23,413 nucleotides of DNA, from positions 1 through 23,413 of the forward strand of contig DATIJQ010000074.1 of the NCBI GenBank assembly GCA_035478375.1. The letters run 5' to 3'. Shown piece by piece: positions 1 through 7,578 of the stretch. A program made the translations under genes and the position numbers. The notes under the pieces are model-generated. The model saw only the letters and a program-made list of their open reading frames with translations, was not told the origin of the DNA and did not search any database. Origin of the DNA: DASTDY01 sp035478375. Its GTDB lineage: Bacteria > Patescibacteriota > Saccharimonadia > Saccharimonadales > EFPC-124. Position 1 is the stretch's first letter, and each line of letters starts with the position of its first letter.

Positions 1-793
1 TGCCTTTAAGCGGATTGGCAAAAAACAAATGCGCGGTAGATGTGTTTTGGTGGCGCATAGTTGAGCCAGTGTGCTCGATTTTTTGCAGCGCACTTATGAG
101 CCCCTGCGGATACCGCGTAGTCATGGCGCTAGTGCTGTCAGCCAAATATTCACGCTGGCGTGACACAGCAAGCTGAACAAGCAAAGCCACAAACGGCGCC
201 AAAATAGCTGCAACCAAACCTAGAACAACAAAAGTCGGGTTGCGCTCTTCGCGGTCGTTACCACCCCACCACATCATGCGCAGCATCATGTCAGCAATAA
301 AACCAATGGCGCTAACCAGCCCAAAAACGATCATCATAACACGGATGTCATAATTTTGAACGTGCCCGAGTTCGTGCGCTAAAACCGCCTGCAGCTCGGT
401 ATCGTCCATAATAGTTAGCAGGCCGCTAGTAACAGCAACGACCGCGTGACTAGGGTCGCGGCCAGTCGCAAAGGCATTTGGCGCCGGATCATCCATAATG
501 TAGACCTTGGGCATGGGCATGCCGGTGGCGATGGTTAGATTTTCGACCGCCCTGTACAAACGCGGGTTGTCGTTTTTTTGAACTTCGTGCGCACCGTTAA
601 CCGCCAAGGCTAACTTTGCAGCCAAAAAATATTGAATCAGCGCATACACGCCCGCAACCACCAACGCCAAATACAAAAACGTGGTGTCGCCATACATGTT
701 GCTTAAAATCCACCCCAATGCGCCAATTATGACCACAAAGATGGCCATAATGACGATGGTGTTACGCTTGTTAGCGGCAATTGCCGAATACAT
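1..793 (-). CDS. htpX: HtpX-like M48 membrane zinc metalloprotease, 3' end cut by the window
   Basis: Membrane-embedded M48 protease expected to degrade misfolded membrane proteins. The visible 264 codons begin MYSAIAANKR. Hydrophobic segments lie near residues 12-31 and 38-58. The zinc motif HELGH is at about 140-144, followed by two more hydrophobic stretches near 150-200 and the third-ligand motif EYLAD with Glu near 215. This is the HtpX order. The start is the ATG at 793, preceded by GAGGGGTAGCA, which contains a usable Shine-Dalgarno. It begins 14 bases after the lemA stop, so the two are very likely one operon; lemA-htpX pairing is common in bacteria. The C-terminus lies outside the window. 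Confidence 0.93.
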   Translation of the reverse strand, partial: MYSAIAANKRNTIVIMAIFVVIIGALGWILSNMYGDTTFLYLALVVAGVYALIQYFLAAKLALAVNGAHEVQKNDNPRLYRAVENLTIATGMPMPKVYIMDDPAPNAFATGRDPSHAVVAVTSGLLTIMDDTELQAVLAHELGHVQNYDIRVMMIVFGLVSAIGFIADMMLRMMWWGGNDREERNPTFVVLGLVAAILAPFVALLVQLAVSRQREYLADSTSAMTTRYPQGLISALQKIEHTGSTMRHQNTSTAHLFFANPLKG

Positions 794-807
794 TGCTACC
801 CCTCAGG

Positions 808-1365
808 CTAAAATTGTACGTCGACTGGTTTTTCGACAGCGGCTTGGTCGGCGACTTCGTAAAATTCGCGCTTTTTAAAGCCAAACATGCCAGCAATGAT
901 ATTGCTTGGGAAGGTGTCGAGTTTAATGTTAAGGTCGCGGGCAGCACCGTTGTAAAAGCGGCGCGAGGCCATAATTTTGTCTTCGGTGTCGGTGAGTTCT
1001 GCCTGCAGTTGTTGGAAGTTTTCGGTGGCGCGAAGTTGCGGGTAGTTTTCGGCAACGGCAAACAAGCTTTTTAGCGCGCCCTCAAATTGATTTTCGGCTT
1101 GAGCGGTTTGGGCAACGCCCTGAGCGTTTAATGCGTTAGCACGGGCCTCGGTAACCTTTTCGAAAACTTCTTTTTCGTGTGTGGCGTAACCTTTTACGGT
1201 GTTCACTAGGTTAGGAATCAGGTCAAGGCGGCGTTTTAGCTGTACAGTAATATCGCTCCAGGCTTCGTCGACGCGCACGCGGCTTTTAACCAAGCCGTTA
1301 TAAATCGCGATAACTGCAATGACCAGAATGACAACGACGGCCACGATTATCCAAGTAAGATCCAT
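808..1365 (-). CDS. lemA: LemA family membrane-anchored protein
   Basis: LemA-family protein of 185 aa, the usual family length. One N-terminal transmembrane helix (about residues 5-24) is followed by a long helical domain carrying the family stretch DEAWSDITVQLKRRLDLIPN (about 33-52) and the conserved NTVKGYATHEK near 55-65. The biochemical role is not settled in general; association with HtpX suggests envelope quality control. The ATG at 1365 has a strong AAGGAG Shine-Dalgarno about 6 bases upstream. An extended -10 (TGcTATGAT; -10 hexamer at plus 1392-1397) lies some 27 bases before the start, giving a short leader. It is the first gene of the lemA-htpX unit. Confidence 0.95.
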   Translation of the reverse strand: MDLTWIIVAVVVILVIAVIAIYNGLVKSRVRVDEAWSDITVQLKRRLDLIPNLVNTVKGYATHEKEVFEKVTEARANALNAQGVAQTAQAENQFEGALKSLFAVAENYPQLRATENFQQLQAELTDTEDKIMASRRFYNGAARDLNIKLDTFPSNIIAGMFGFKKREFYEVADQAAVEKPVDVQF

Positions 1366-1420
1366 TATTACTCCTTATTAACGTTGCTCTTATCATAGCA
1401 TACATTGCATGTTTGCGGGT

Positions 1421-1456
1421 GACCCGTCCGGCTGCTCTTTTGAGGCCGGACGGGTC
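1421..1456 (-). terminator. Perfect 12-bp inverted repeat after the 1462-1806 gene
   Basis: Arms GACCCGTCCGGC (1421-1432) and GCCGGACGGGTC (1445-1456) with a 12-base loop, 5 bases after the stop codon. No U-tract follows on either strand, so it is not a textbook intrinsic terminator. It could be a mRNA 3' stabilising hairpin or a factor-dependent terminator. Confidence 0.75.
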
Positions 1457-1461
1457 CTTTG

Positions 1462-1806
1462 TCACAAGGGTGTCAAACGTGCAAGTTTGGTCACAAACCG
1501 CACTGGACATCCGCGCAGCTCGAAGATTTCGCTCAGGCCGCTTCTTCCGAAAGTCGCACAAATCGCGTCTGCCCGCCAGTGTGCATGCGGACCTTCGGTC
1601 ATAATGTACGGTTCCTGCACTTCAAACACAGGCGTACCGCCGAGCGCGTTACGGACGTCAGTAACTACGCGGCCGGCATCAAGCCGAGCACTTATTACCT
1701 CCCACAAGTCATTAACGCTCGCAACGGATACTTCTTCGGGGTCACACTTATTAAACTCCCCACTACCCGACTGTTGCACTGACCGGACACAAAATCGGTG
1801 CTCCAC
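1462..1806 (-). CDS. Hypothetical orphan protein, 114 aa
   Basis: I do not recognise this protein. It starts at GTG 1806 with AAGGG five bases upstream; an overlapping ATG one base earlier opens a different frame that stops after about 33 codons. The product is soluble, with no signal peptide or membrane segment, and has four scattered Cys residues. Its central part reads like a compact alpha/beta domain (VNDLWEVISARLDAGRVVTD, about residues 31-50). An extended -10 (TGaTAAAAT, 1853-1861) would give a leader of about 40 bases containing a 7-bp hairpin (1825-1844). A perfect 12-bp hairpin follows the stop. This promoter-hairpin-gene-hairpin layout matches the other orphan genes here and supports it being real despite a weak protein signal. 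Confidence 0.6.
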   Translation of the reverse strand: MEHRFCVRSVQQSGSGEFNKCDPEEVSVASVNDLWEVISARLDAGRVVTDVRNALGGTPVFEVQEPYIMTEGPHAHWRADAICATFGRSGLSEIFELRGCPVRFVTKLARLTPL

Positions 1807-1852
1807 ATTAACCCTTCTACGTGACTACGGCTTTGTTTAGCCATAGAGCGTG

Positions 1853-1861
1853 ATTTTATCA
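1853..1861 (-). promoter_or_regulatory. Extended -10 promoter of the 1462-1806 gene
   Basis: Minus-strand TGATAAAAT. There is no good -35, which is normal for extended -10 promoters. The start site would fall near 1846, just before the leader hairpin TATGGCT/AGCCGTA, which includes one G-U pair. Confidence 0.5.
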
Positions 1862-1912
1862 TAAGTGCATGACGACAAAAACGAATATTTAGTCCATTGA
1901 CATTACGTAGTA

Positions 1913-1939
1913 TTGAATCTTGCTAAGATATGCTACAGT
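1913..1939 (+). promoter_or_regulatory. Promoter of tRNA-Cys
   Basis: TTGAAT (1913-1918), a 15-base spacer and TACAGT (1934-1939) with a TG at the extended position. It ends 9 bases before the tRNA. The spacer is short, so the extended -10 probably dominates. Confidence 0.45.
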
Positions 1940-1948
1940 AATTTTCAT

Positions 1949-2022
1949 GGCACCGTGGCGGAGTGGTTACGCAATGGTCTGCAAAACCATGTACACCGGT
2001 TCAATTCCGGTCGGTGCCTCCA
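1949..2022 (+). tRNA. tRNA-Cys (GCA)
   Basis: Acceptor stem GGCACCG/CGGTGCC, discriminator U, encoded CCA. The anticodon stem ATGGT/ACCAT encloses CTGCAAA, giving anticodon GCA. The T-arm ACCGG-TTCAATT-CCGGT and the D-loop GG are canonical. It lies just upstream of tRNA-Leu on the same strand. Confidence 0.97.
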
Positions 2023-2056
2023 AGGTCGACAACCGGGTACTTGGCTTCCAGGTTGG

Positions 2057-2065
2057 TGATATAAT
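2057..2065 (+). promoter_or_regulatory. Extended -10 promoter for tRNA-Leu
   Basis: TGATATAAT has a perfect -10 and ends 12 bases before the tRNA-Leu acceptor stem, with no clear -35. tRNA-Leu could therefore be transcribed alone as well as from the tRNA-Cys promoter. Confidence 0.5.
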
Positions 2066-2077
2066 AATCACATCCGC

Positions 2078-2164
2078 GGGCGAGTGGCGGAATTGGTATA
2101 CGCGACGGACTTAAAATCCGTTGGTGGCAACACCTTGTGGGTTCAAGTCCCACCTCGCCCACCA
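2078..2164 (+). tRNA. tRNA-Leu (TAA)
   Basis: Acceptor GGGCGAG/CTCGCCC, discriminator A, encoded CCA. Anticodon stem ACGGA/TCCGT with loop CTTAAAA gives anticodon UAA. The long variable arm typical of class II tRNAs (TGGTGGCAACACC region) is present. The T-loop TTCAAGT and D-loop GG are canonical. Confidence 0.97.
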
Positions 2165-2203
2165 AGCAAAAATCAGTAGTCTTTTGGCTACTGATTTTTG
2201 CTT
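2164..2203 (+). terminator. Intrinsic terminator after tRNA-Leu
   Basis: Perfect 16-bp inverted repeat (2164-2179 and 2188-2203) whose 3' arm contains a run of five T. It begins at the last base of the CCA. Confidence 0.9.
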
Positions 2204-2295
2204 GTGTAAGTGAGTTACCGGGGTTTTAAACTCGCAATTTATCACAACCGCCATAGCAAAAATACCACAGCAATGGTACTATTTTACTTAATATC

Positions 2296-2787
2296 ATGAC
2301 CAAAAATACACCTTTAACTAACAAAATTAGTCTCCTGTTCCACCGTCTTTTTATACGCGAGACAAACCACACCGGTGTACAGTTTTTGCGTTACGGCGTT
2401 GTGGCTGGCATTTTATTTATTACCGATTTTAGTGGTCTTTACTTTTTTACCACCGAACTGCATATGTTTTATTTATTGTCGGCAACGCTATCGTTTACGC
2501 TTTCGACAATACTTAACTATATATTGAGCGTTCGGTGGGTGTTCCGCGGCCGCGTCAATCGCCAGCGTCATATCGAACTTATACTGTTCATTATTATTTG
2601 TGCAGTTGCGCTGGGTTTAAATGATTTATTTATGTGGATTTTTACTTCTAAGGTTGGCTTATTTTATTTGTGGTCAAAGCTTTTGACCGTCGCACTAGTA
2701 TCTGTGTGGAGCTTTGGTGCGCGCATACTTTTATTCCACCCAAAAAGATTCCAACGCTTTTTTAAATCAGATATTACTGCAAGTTAA
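2296..2787 (+). CDS. GtrA-like integral membrane protein
   Basis: 163 aa with four transmembrane helices (about residues 30-50, 57-80, 95-112 and 120-142). It has the GtrA/DPMS-like hallmarks: an N-terminal QFLRYGVVAG entry, and a loop after helix 2 reading ILNYILSVRWVF that ends in RVNRQRH. Family members are small membrane proteins thought to help flip polyprenyl-linked sugars or to act with glycosyltransferases in cell-surface polysaccharide assembly. No glycosyltransferase is adjacent, so the substrate cannot be inferred. There is no Shine-Dalgarno before ATG 2296. A TACTAT box at 2277-2282 lies 13 bases upstream, suggesting a very short leader. The next gene starts 51 bases downstream. 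Confidence 0.88.
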   Translation: MTKNTPLTNKISLLFHRLFIRETNHTGVQFLRYGVVAGILFITDFSGLYFFTTELHMFYLLSATLSFTLSTILNYILSVRWVFRGRVNRQRHIELILFIIICAVALGLNDLFMWIFTSKVGLFYLWSKLLTVALVSVWSFGARILLFHPKRFQRFFKSDITAS

Positions 2788-2804
2788 CTGGCACGGCACC
2801 CTGA

Positions 2805-2831
2805 AACTTTTTTTGCGCCCCAACGTACAGT
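2805..2831 (+). promoter_or_regulatory. Possible ECF-type autoregulatory promoter of the sigma gene
   Basis: GAAACTT (AAC at 2805-2807), a 16-base spacer and CGT (2824-2826). ECF promoters generally pair an AAC-containing -35 with a CGT-containing -10 at about this distance. A TACAGT housekeeping-like -10 overlaps at 2826-2831, 7 bases before the ATG. Confidence 0.4.
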
Positions 2832-2838
2832 AAGTGCA

Positions 2839-3357
2839 ATGGATGAAAACACTACAATTCAGTCGGTCTTGGCCGGCGATATAAATAAGTACGAACGGCT
2901 TGTTAGCCGCTACCATGTCGGACTAATTATTCACTGTGAGCGTATTACGAGCGATCGCGATGTCGCCGAAGATATTGCGCAGGAGGCCTTTATAAAAGCC
3001 TTTGAGCGTTTGCAAGAATTCGACGCCAAAAAATCGCGCTTTAGCACCTGGCTGTACCGTATTGCAACAAACAAAGCGATTGACTATATGCGCTTGCAAA
3101 AGCGCCGCGTGCCAACTGACGATATTGAGGCACTAGCCGAATCAGCAACTCCCGACTACGCCACCCATGACCAACACAAGCGTCTGCGTGACGCCGTCGC
3201 AACATTGCAACCACCAACTCATCGCCAAGCCATTGAGGCATATTATTGGCGCGGCAAAAGTTACCAAGCGATTGCCGATGAATGCAACGTACCCGTTAAC
3301 ACCGTGCGCACCTGGCTGCGCCGGGCAAAGCAACAATTAAGGAGCAGCCTGTCATGA
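2839..3357 (+). CDS. ECF-type RNA polymerase sigma factor
   Basis: 172 aa, typical for group 4 (ECF) sigma factors. Region 2 spans about residues 18-86, with DVAEDIAQEAFIKAFERL (2.1/2.2) and FSTWLYRIATNKAIDYMR (2.3/2.4, -10 recognition). Region 4 spans about 108-170, ending in the helix-turn-helix SYQAIADECNVPVNTVRTWL and RRAKQQL. Sigma regions 1 and 3 are absent. There is no Shine-Dalgarno; a possible -10 ends 7 bases before ATG 2839, so the mRNA may be leaderless. The stop overlaps the start of the next gene in ATGA, coupling it to a one-helix membrane protein, the usual sigma/anti-sigma pairing. Confidence 0.95.
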   Translation: MDENTTIQSVLAGDINKYERLVSRYHVGLIIHCERITSDRDVAEDIAQEAFIKAFERLQEFDAKKSRFSTWLYRIATNKAIDYMRLQKRRVPTDDIEALAESATPDYATHDQHKRLRDAVATLQPPTHRQAIEAYYWRGKSYQAIADECNVPVNTVRTWLRRAKQQLRSSLS

Positions 3358-4604
3358 ACGATATTCGTTTTGAAACACAGCTAGTCGCTGCCACCAACCA
3401 TCGCAGCAACAATATAGACAATTTTGTAAAAAACACAATGCAAAAGATTCGCGCCAAACAGCCCAAGCAAAACTTTTGGCGTTGGCTCCACGCACGGCCG
3501 TTTGGCCAGCAATTGGCCTTTGGTGTGCTCGCCGCAGTTGTGGTCAGCGTCGTTAGTTTTACAAGTTACGCCTACGCTATTGGTAGTAACCCGGTTGACC
3601 TCGTAAAACGCTGGATCGAAGGCGATAAAATTAAGGTAGAATACCAGGGACGTACATTTGAATACGGCAAATCGCGCAACTATAGCGACGCGGCCGTGAC
3701 CGCTTTGGCCGAAGTAAATACCGTGCAAGGTTTGCATGCCCGTGCTGTATCTAACTTATTAGTGCCAAAAAACGGCGTCGAATACGTCACCCCGCCAGCA
3801 GCCCAATCCGCAAACGGGGTCGAATACGTATACCCATTTTTCGCCACCGTTACCAGTGTTGACGCAACCACCGTAACTCTCCACAAACAATACGTATGGG
3901 GCGACAAAATGAATCCATCGCATGATTTAGACGAAACCATAACCGTACCGCTCGCCACCTTCCGCCCCTTTATAAAAGGCGAACCAGCCCAAGCCACGGC
4001 CAGCGTGGGCCAACTGGCAATGATTTACACCGACGATTTTGTCCGCCACGTTATTGGCACCCCACAAGTCAACCAAGAAACCGAATACTTTAGCTTTGTC
4101 CTCACTCATCAATTAGACGACATCAAGCAAGTCGCCGCCAAAGGCCAGCTTGTTGATGGCAAAGATGGTGCAATTTTTGAACCAAATTGGGGTGGCGGAA
4201 GCGATATTTGTGGCAACAACGGGGCAGACACATGCGGCTCAAACCCGATCTCGCAATCTAATAGCCAGGGCTTGTTCGTCAGCAAAATCGGCCCAAGCCA
4301 GTACAACCCTGATGCGATTCAATACGGCGAAGAAGTACCAGTAAACGGCAGCCAACCAAAGGACATCATTGTTCGCTTTGTCACGGGCACAATAACCGCC
4401 ATTGACGACACACAAATTACCGTTAAAACGTCATCTGGCGCACTATGGCATTTTGTTTACACCGCTGCGGAGCGTGCCGCATTTGCCAAAAGATTTAGTC
4501 CGCTTAAAGTTGGCGACCAATTAGGTGGCATGGCGTTGGAATCTATTTACAACTTAGACAACCGCACCATCGACAATGCGCACATTATGAGTTTAGCCCG
4601 CTAA
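3354..4604 (+). CDS. Membrane-anchored protein, probable anti-sigma partner
   Basis: 416 aa, translationally coupled to the ECF sigma gene by a 4-base overlap. A cytoplasmic N-terminal segment of about 50 residues is followed by one transmembrane helix (about 53-75) and a large outside domain. That domain has repeated short beta motifs (ATVTSVDATTVTLHKQ near 165 and GTITAIDDTQITVKTSSG near 346) and one Cys pair in CGNNGADTC near 285. I see no zinc-binding HxxxCxxC anti-sigma motif, so assignment rests on operon position and topology. The extracellular part might sense surface stress or a ligand. A role unrelated to sigma control cannot be excluded. Confidence 0.7.
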   Translation: MNDIRFETQLVAATNHRSNNIDNFVKNTMQKIRAKQPKQNFWRWLHARPFGQQLAFGVLAAVVVSVVSFTSYAYAIGSNPVDLVKRWIEGDKIKVEYQGRTFEYGKSRNYSDAAVTALAEVNTVQGLHARAVSNLLVPKNGVEYVTPPAAQSANGVEYVYPFFATVTSVDATTVTLHKQYVWGDKMNPSHDLDETITVPLATFRPFIKGEPAQATASVGQLAMIYTDDFVRHVIGTPQVNQETEYFSFVLTHQLDDIKQVAAKGQLVDGKDGAIFEPNWGGGSDICGNNGADTCGSNPISQSNSQGLFVSKIGPSQYNPDAIQYGEEVPVNGSQPKDIIVRFVTGTITAIDDTQITVKTSSGALWHFVYTAAERAAFAKRFSPLKVGDQLGGMALESIYNLDNRTIDNAHIMSLAR

Positions 4605-4637
4605 ATTCATCATTTGATAAAACACATCGGTCGCTAC

Positions 4638-5255
4638 CTAAGCTCCGACGGTCCCTGTCTTGACCTCGCCTGCCCGCTTGTAATAGGCAAAGATTACACC
4701 ATTTGACGTAATTAGACTATCTGTCATTGTAAAGGCCGCAGCGGGAGTACCCTCACCAAACAAACGTTTGCCCGTACCCAGCGTGATCGGGAAAGTCATC
4801 AGACACAGCTCATCAACCAAGTCATATTTAAATAATGTCTGGGCCAGATTACCGCTGCCGTGGACTTTTATAGCAGCACCTTTCGAATCTTTGAGCTTTT
4901 TGATGTCATCGACACCCTCAAGCAACACTGAGTTTTTCCAACCCAACTTATCTACGTCTGGCTGGCTTAGGGTATCGCTCACCACATATTTGGTGACGTC
5001 AATAATGCCGGGCCACATATCGGCATGCTTAGGCCAGTATTCAGCAAAAAGCTCGAATGTTTTTTGGCCTAAAAGAATATCTGTTGATTCCATCCATCTT
5101 TCCATAAAATCACTGGCAGCATCGTCGGCCTCAGCAAAATAGGGGGCAGTCCAACCGCCATATTTAAAGTTGCTTGATGTGTCTTCTTCGGGGCCACCGG
5201 GGGCTTGCATGACGCCGTCTAGGGTGATGAATTCTTGGAGGATGATTTTTCTCAT
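4638..5255 (-). CDS. Dihydrofolate reductase / RibD C-terminal-like reductase
   Basis: 205 aa with the DHFR-like fold of the RibD C-terminal family. The N-terminal strand MRKIILQEFITLDGVMQAPG is followed by the GGPEEDT loop, DILLGQKTFELFAEYWP (about 58-74), IKVHGSGNLAQTLFKYDLVD (nucleotide-binding Gly motif, about 129-148) and ELCLMTFPITLGTGKRLF. Proteins of this group are probable NAD(P)H-dependent reductases of unknown substrate. I chose ATG 5255. A longer frame from 5309 would overlap the copper ATPase stop, and a TACGAT box with an upstream TG ends 6 bases before 5255, implying a leaderless mRNA. Confidence 0.88.
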   Translation of the reverse strand: MRKIILQEFITLDGVMQAPGGPEEDTSSNFKYGGWTAPYFAEADDAASDFMERWMESTDILLGQKTFELFAEYWPKHADMWPGIIDVTKYVVSDTLSQPDVDKLGWKNSVLLEGVDDIKKLKDSKGAAIKVHGSGNLAQTLFKYDLVDELCLMTFPITLGTGKRLFGEGTPAAAFTMTDSLITSNGVIFAYYKRAGEVKTGTVGA

Positions 5256-5280
5256 GCTTTTATCGTAGCATACGGACAAC

Positions 5281-7272
5281 TTAGCGAGCTTTCCTAAGCA
5301 GCTGGGCATTTACAGCTACGATGACAGTCGAAAACGACATTAAAACCGCACCAACCGCTGGCGATAAAAGTATGCCTGATTTGTACAGCACACCAGCTGC
5401 AAGCGGAATAGCGAGTACATTATAGCCCGTCGCCCAAACGAGATTTTGAACCATTTTACGGTAGGTGGCCTTAGACAGATTAATTACCCGTAGTACGTCC
5501 CTTGGGTCACTCTTAACAAGGATAATGTCAGCAGATTTTATTGCCACATCTGTACCAGCTCCAATAGCCACGCCAATGTCTGCCGTTGTAAGTGCGGGCG
5601 CATCGTTTATGCCGTCGCCAACAAAAGCCACCTTGCTGCCAGATCTTTGCAATTCTTTAACTTTGTTAGCCTTATCTTCTGGTCGCACTTCGGCAAAATA
5701 CTGGTCCAAGCCGAGCTGTTTTGCAACGTAAGCCGCAACATCCTCGCTATCGCCTGTTACCATAGCTGTCTTTACGCCCTCAGCTCGCAAACCGGCAATT
5801 GTTTGTTTTGACTGCTCACGAATAATATCGGCAAGTGCAATCGCCCCTACAACTTGCTTACTATCTTTGATTAAATACACTTCTGTTTTGCCATCTTTAG
5901 CGGCTTGTTTTAGATACTGCTCAATGTCGGCAGGTATTTTGAGCTTGTTTTCTCTTACGTAGCGGTGGCTCGCCGCTACAAAATTGCCCTTGCCGTACAG
6001 CTTACCTTTAACGCCAAGCCCCGGTAGCGCAGAAAAGTCTTCGACCTTGCCGAGCTGTATATGTTGTTTTTGGGCTTCTTTTACGATGCCCTTGCCGACA
6101 ATGTGCTCACTGTTTTGCTCAAGACTTGCCGTAAGGTGCAAAATATCTTTTTTTGTATACCCGTTCGTGATCCAAATATCGGTAACGCCGTGTTCGCCTT
6201 TGGTGAGTGTGCCTGTTTTATCAAACAGCACCCAATTGACATTGCGAGCGGTTTCGAGCGCCAAACGTTTACGGACCAACAACCCATTACGCGCAGACAT
6301 TGCCGTTGATATAGAAACAACCAACGGGATAGCTAAACCAAGCGCGTGTGGACAAGCGATAATCAAAACCGTAACAGATCGTTCTAGCGCAAATGCTGCG
6401 CCTTTAGCAATGAACCAATACGCAAAAGTAAGTATGCCCGCCACTATAGCGACGATGGTTAGGGCAAATGCTGCTTTATCGGCAAGCACCTGCACGTTAG
6501 ACTTTGAACTTTGAGCCTCAGCCACCAAACGCATAATGCCAGCTAGTGCAGTAGCGTCACCGAGCTTTGTAACTTTGACCGTTAATGAGCCGTCTTGGTT
6601 GATCGTTCCCGCTATAACCTCATCGCCGGTAGCCTTGCTGGTCGGTTTACTTTCACCCGTTATAGCCGCTTCGTTTACAGATGATTTACCGTCAGTAATC
6701 ACACCGTCAACAGGGATACTCGAGCCAGGTCGTATTAATACTTGGTCGCCAACTATTAACTCGCTTACCAATACGTGTTTTGGCTCTCCGTTAACCAACT
6801 TTTCGGCTTTGTCAGGCAGGAGTTGGGATATTGCGTCAAGGGCACTTTCGGCTTTTGCAACCGACGCCATTTCTAGCCAGTGCCCAAGCAGCATAATTGT
6901 TACGAGCGTTGCGAGCTCCCAAAAAAAGCCGTCTCCCTCTATAAAAAACTGCGTCGCAACGCTATATACGTAAGCCGTAATAATCGCCAGACTAATGAGC
7001 GTCATCATACCTGGCAATTTGGCCTTTAGTTCGCCCCACGCACTTTTTATAAACACCAAACCGCCATAAAAAAATATGACCGTACTAAAGACAAACGGTA
7101 CATACTGCGAACCAGGGAAACTAGGCGGCGTAAAATTCAGCCAATGCTGTATCATCTCTGAGTACGCCATAACCGGAATAGTCAGTAAAAAGGAGAGCCA
7201 GAACTTATCTTTAAACATCGCCACGGAATGACCGGCGTGTTTGTCGTGTTCTTGATGCATGTGATTCATCAT
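5281..7272 (-). CDS. copB: CopB-type heavy-metal P1B-ATPase
   Basis: 663-aa metal-translocating P-type ATPase, probably exporting copper or silver. The N-terminus is a short His/Met-rich tail (MMNHMHQEHDKHAGH), not a Cys metal-binding domain. Actuator motif TGES is at 205-208, the intramembrane CPH at 307-309, phosphorylation site DKTGT at 351-355, TGDSED near 506-511, and GDGIND at 552-557. MSFST in the last helix region (645-649) fits CopB. CPH with MSxST defines the P1B-3 group. Unusually, the nucleotide-domain HP dipeptide normally found as SEHP reads SEHI (388-391). The ATG choice between 7272 and 7269 is open, and the Shine-Dalgarno is weak. A dyad sits about 95 bases upstream. Confidence 0.94.
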   Translation of the reverse strand: MMNHMHQEHDKHAGHSVAMFKDKFWLSFLLTIPVMAYSEMIQHWLNFTPPSFPGSQYVPFVFSTVIFFYGGLVFIKSAWGELKAKLPGMMTLISLAIITAYVYSVATQFFIEGDGFFWELATLVTIMLLGHWLEMASVAKAESALDAISQLLPDKAEKLVNGEPKHVLVSELIVGDQVLIRPGSSIPVDGVITDGKSSVNEAAITGESKPTSKATGDEVIAGTINQDGSLTVKVTKLGDATALAGIMRLVAEAQSSKSNVQVLADKAAFALTIVAIVAGILTFAYWFIAKGAAFALERSVTVLIIACPHALGLAIPLVVSISTAMSARNGLLVRKRLALETARNVNWVLFDKTGTLTKGEHGVTDIWITNGYTKKDILHLTASLEQNSEHIVGKGIVKEAQKQHIQLGKVEDFSALPGLGVKGKLYGKGNFVAASHRYVRENKLKIPADIEQYLKQAAKDGKTEVYLIKDSKQVVGAIALADIIREQSKQTIAGLRAEGVKTAMVTGDSEDVAAYVAKQLGLDQYFAEVRPEDKANKVKELQRSGSKVAFVGDGINDAPALTTADIGVAIGAGTDVAIKSADIILVKSDPRDVLRVINLSKATYRKMVQNLVWATGYNVLAIPLAAGVLYKSGILLSPAVGAVLMSFSTVIVAVNAQLLRKAR

Positions 7273-7365
7273 TCCGCCACTACTAGCAGAGTAGCCTTAT
7301 TGGCTTTGCTGGTTTTGTAATCACTTTGTTTTGAGTCGGATGACGGTGCGATGCTTGCTGCTTGC

Positions 7366-7385
7366 TTACCATGACTCTATGGTAA
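7366..7385. promoter_or_regulatory. Palindrome upstream of the copper ATPase gene
   Basis: TTACCAT-N6-ATGGTAA, a perfect 7-bp dyad about 95 bases before the ATPase start. It could be a metalloregulator operator. It does not match the CopY TACAnnTGTA box and no regulator gene is adjacent. Confidence 0.4.
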
Positions 7386-7531
7386 TGCTCGCTTGGGGGG
7401 TGTGCAAGGGGTGTTTAGAGAAGAGTTAGGGGATCTCCAGCGTTTGAAAGGACTTCCTTGGTACGCCTAGCGGATTATAGGTGGAGCCACTTATGCACTG
7501 ACTTAATGCTTATGCAAGAAAGTCGTCAAAT
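7386..7531. other. Intergenic DNA with no gene seen
   Basis: Between the palindrome and the tRNA-Gly terminator I see no ORF with plausible coding character, no tRNA and no strong hairpin. A G-rich run occurs near 7396-7415. Confidence 0.5.
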
Positions 7532-7565
7532 ATAAGAAGATCTCACAAAAGCGAGACCTTCTTAT
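7532..7565 (-). terminator. Terminator-like hairpin after tRNA-Gly
   Basis: Minus-strand ATAAGAAG/CTTCTTAT arms with the inner pair TCTC/GAGA around a T-rich loop, 13 bases beyond the tRNA 3' end. The U-tract after it is poor. Confidence 0.6.
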
Positions 7566-7578
7566 ACGTAATAATATC

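Noticed and set aside
5256..5309. Eighteen-residue N-terminal extension of the DHFR-like protein
   Set aside because: It overlaps the copper ATPase stop; the family N-terminus begins at MRKIILQ.
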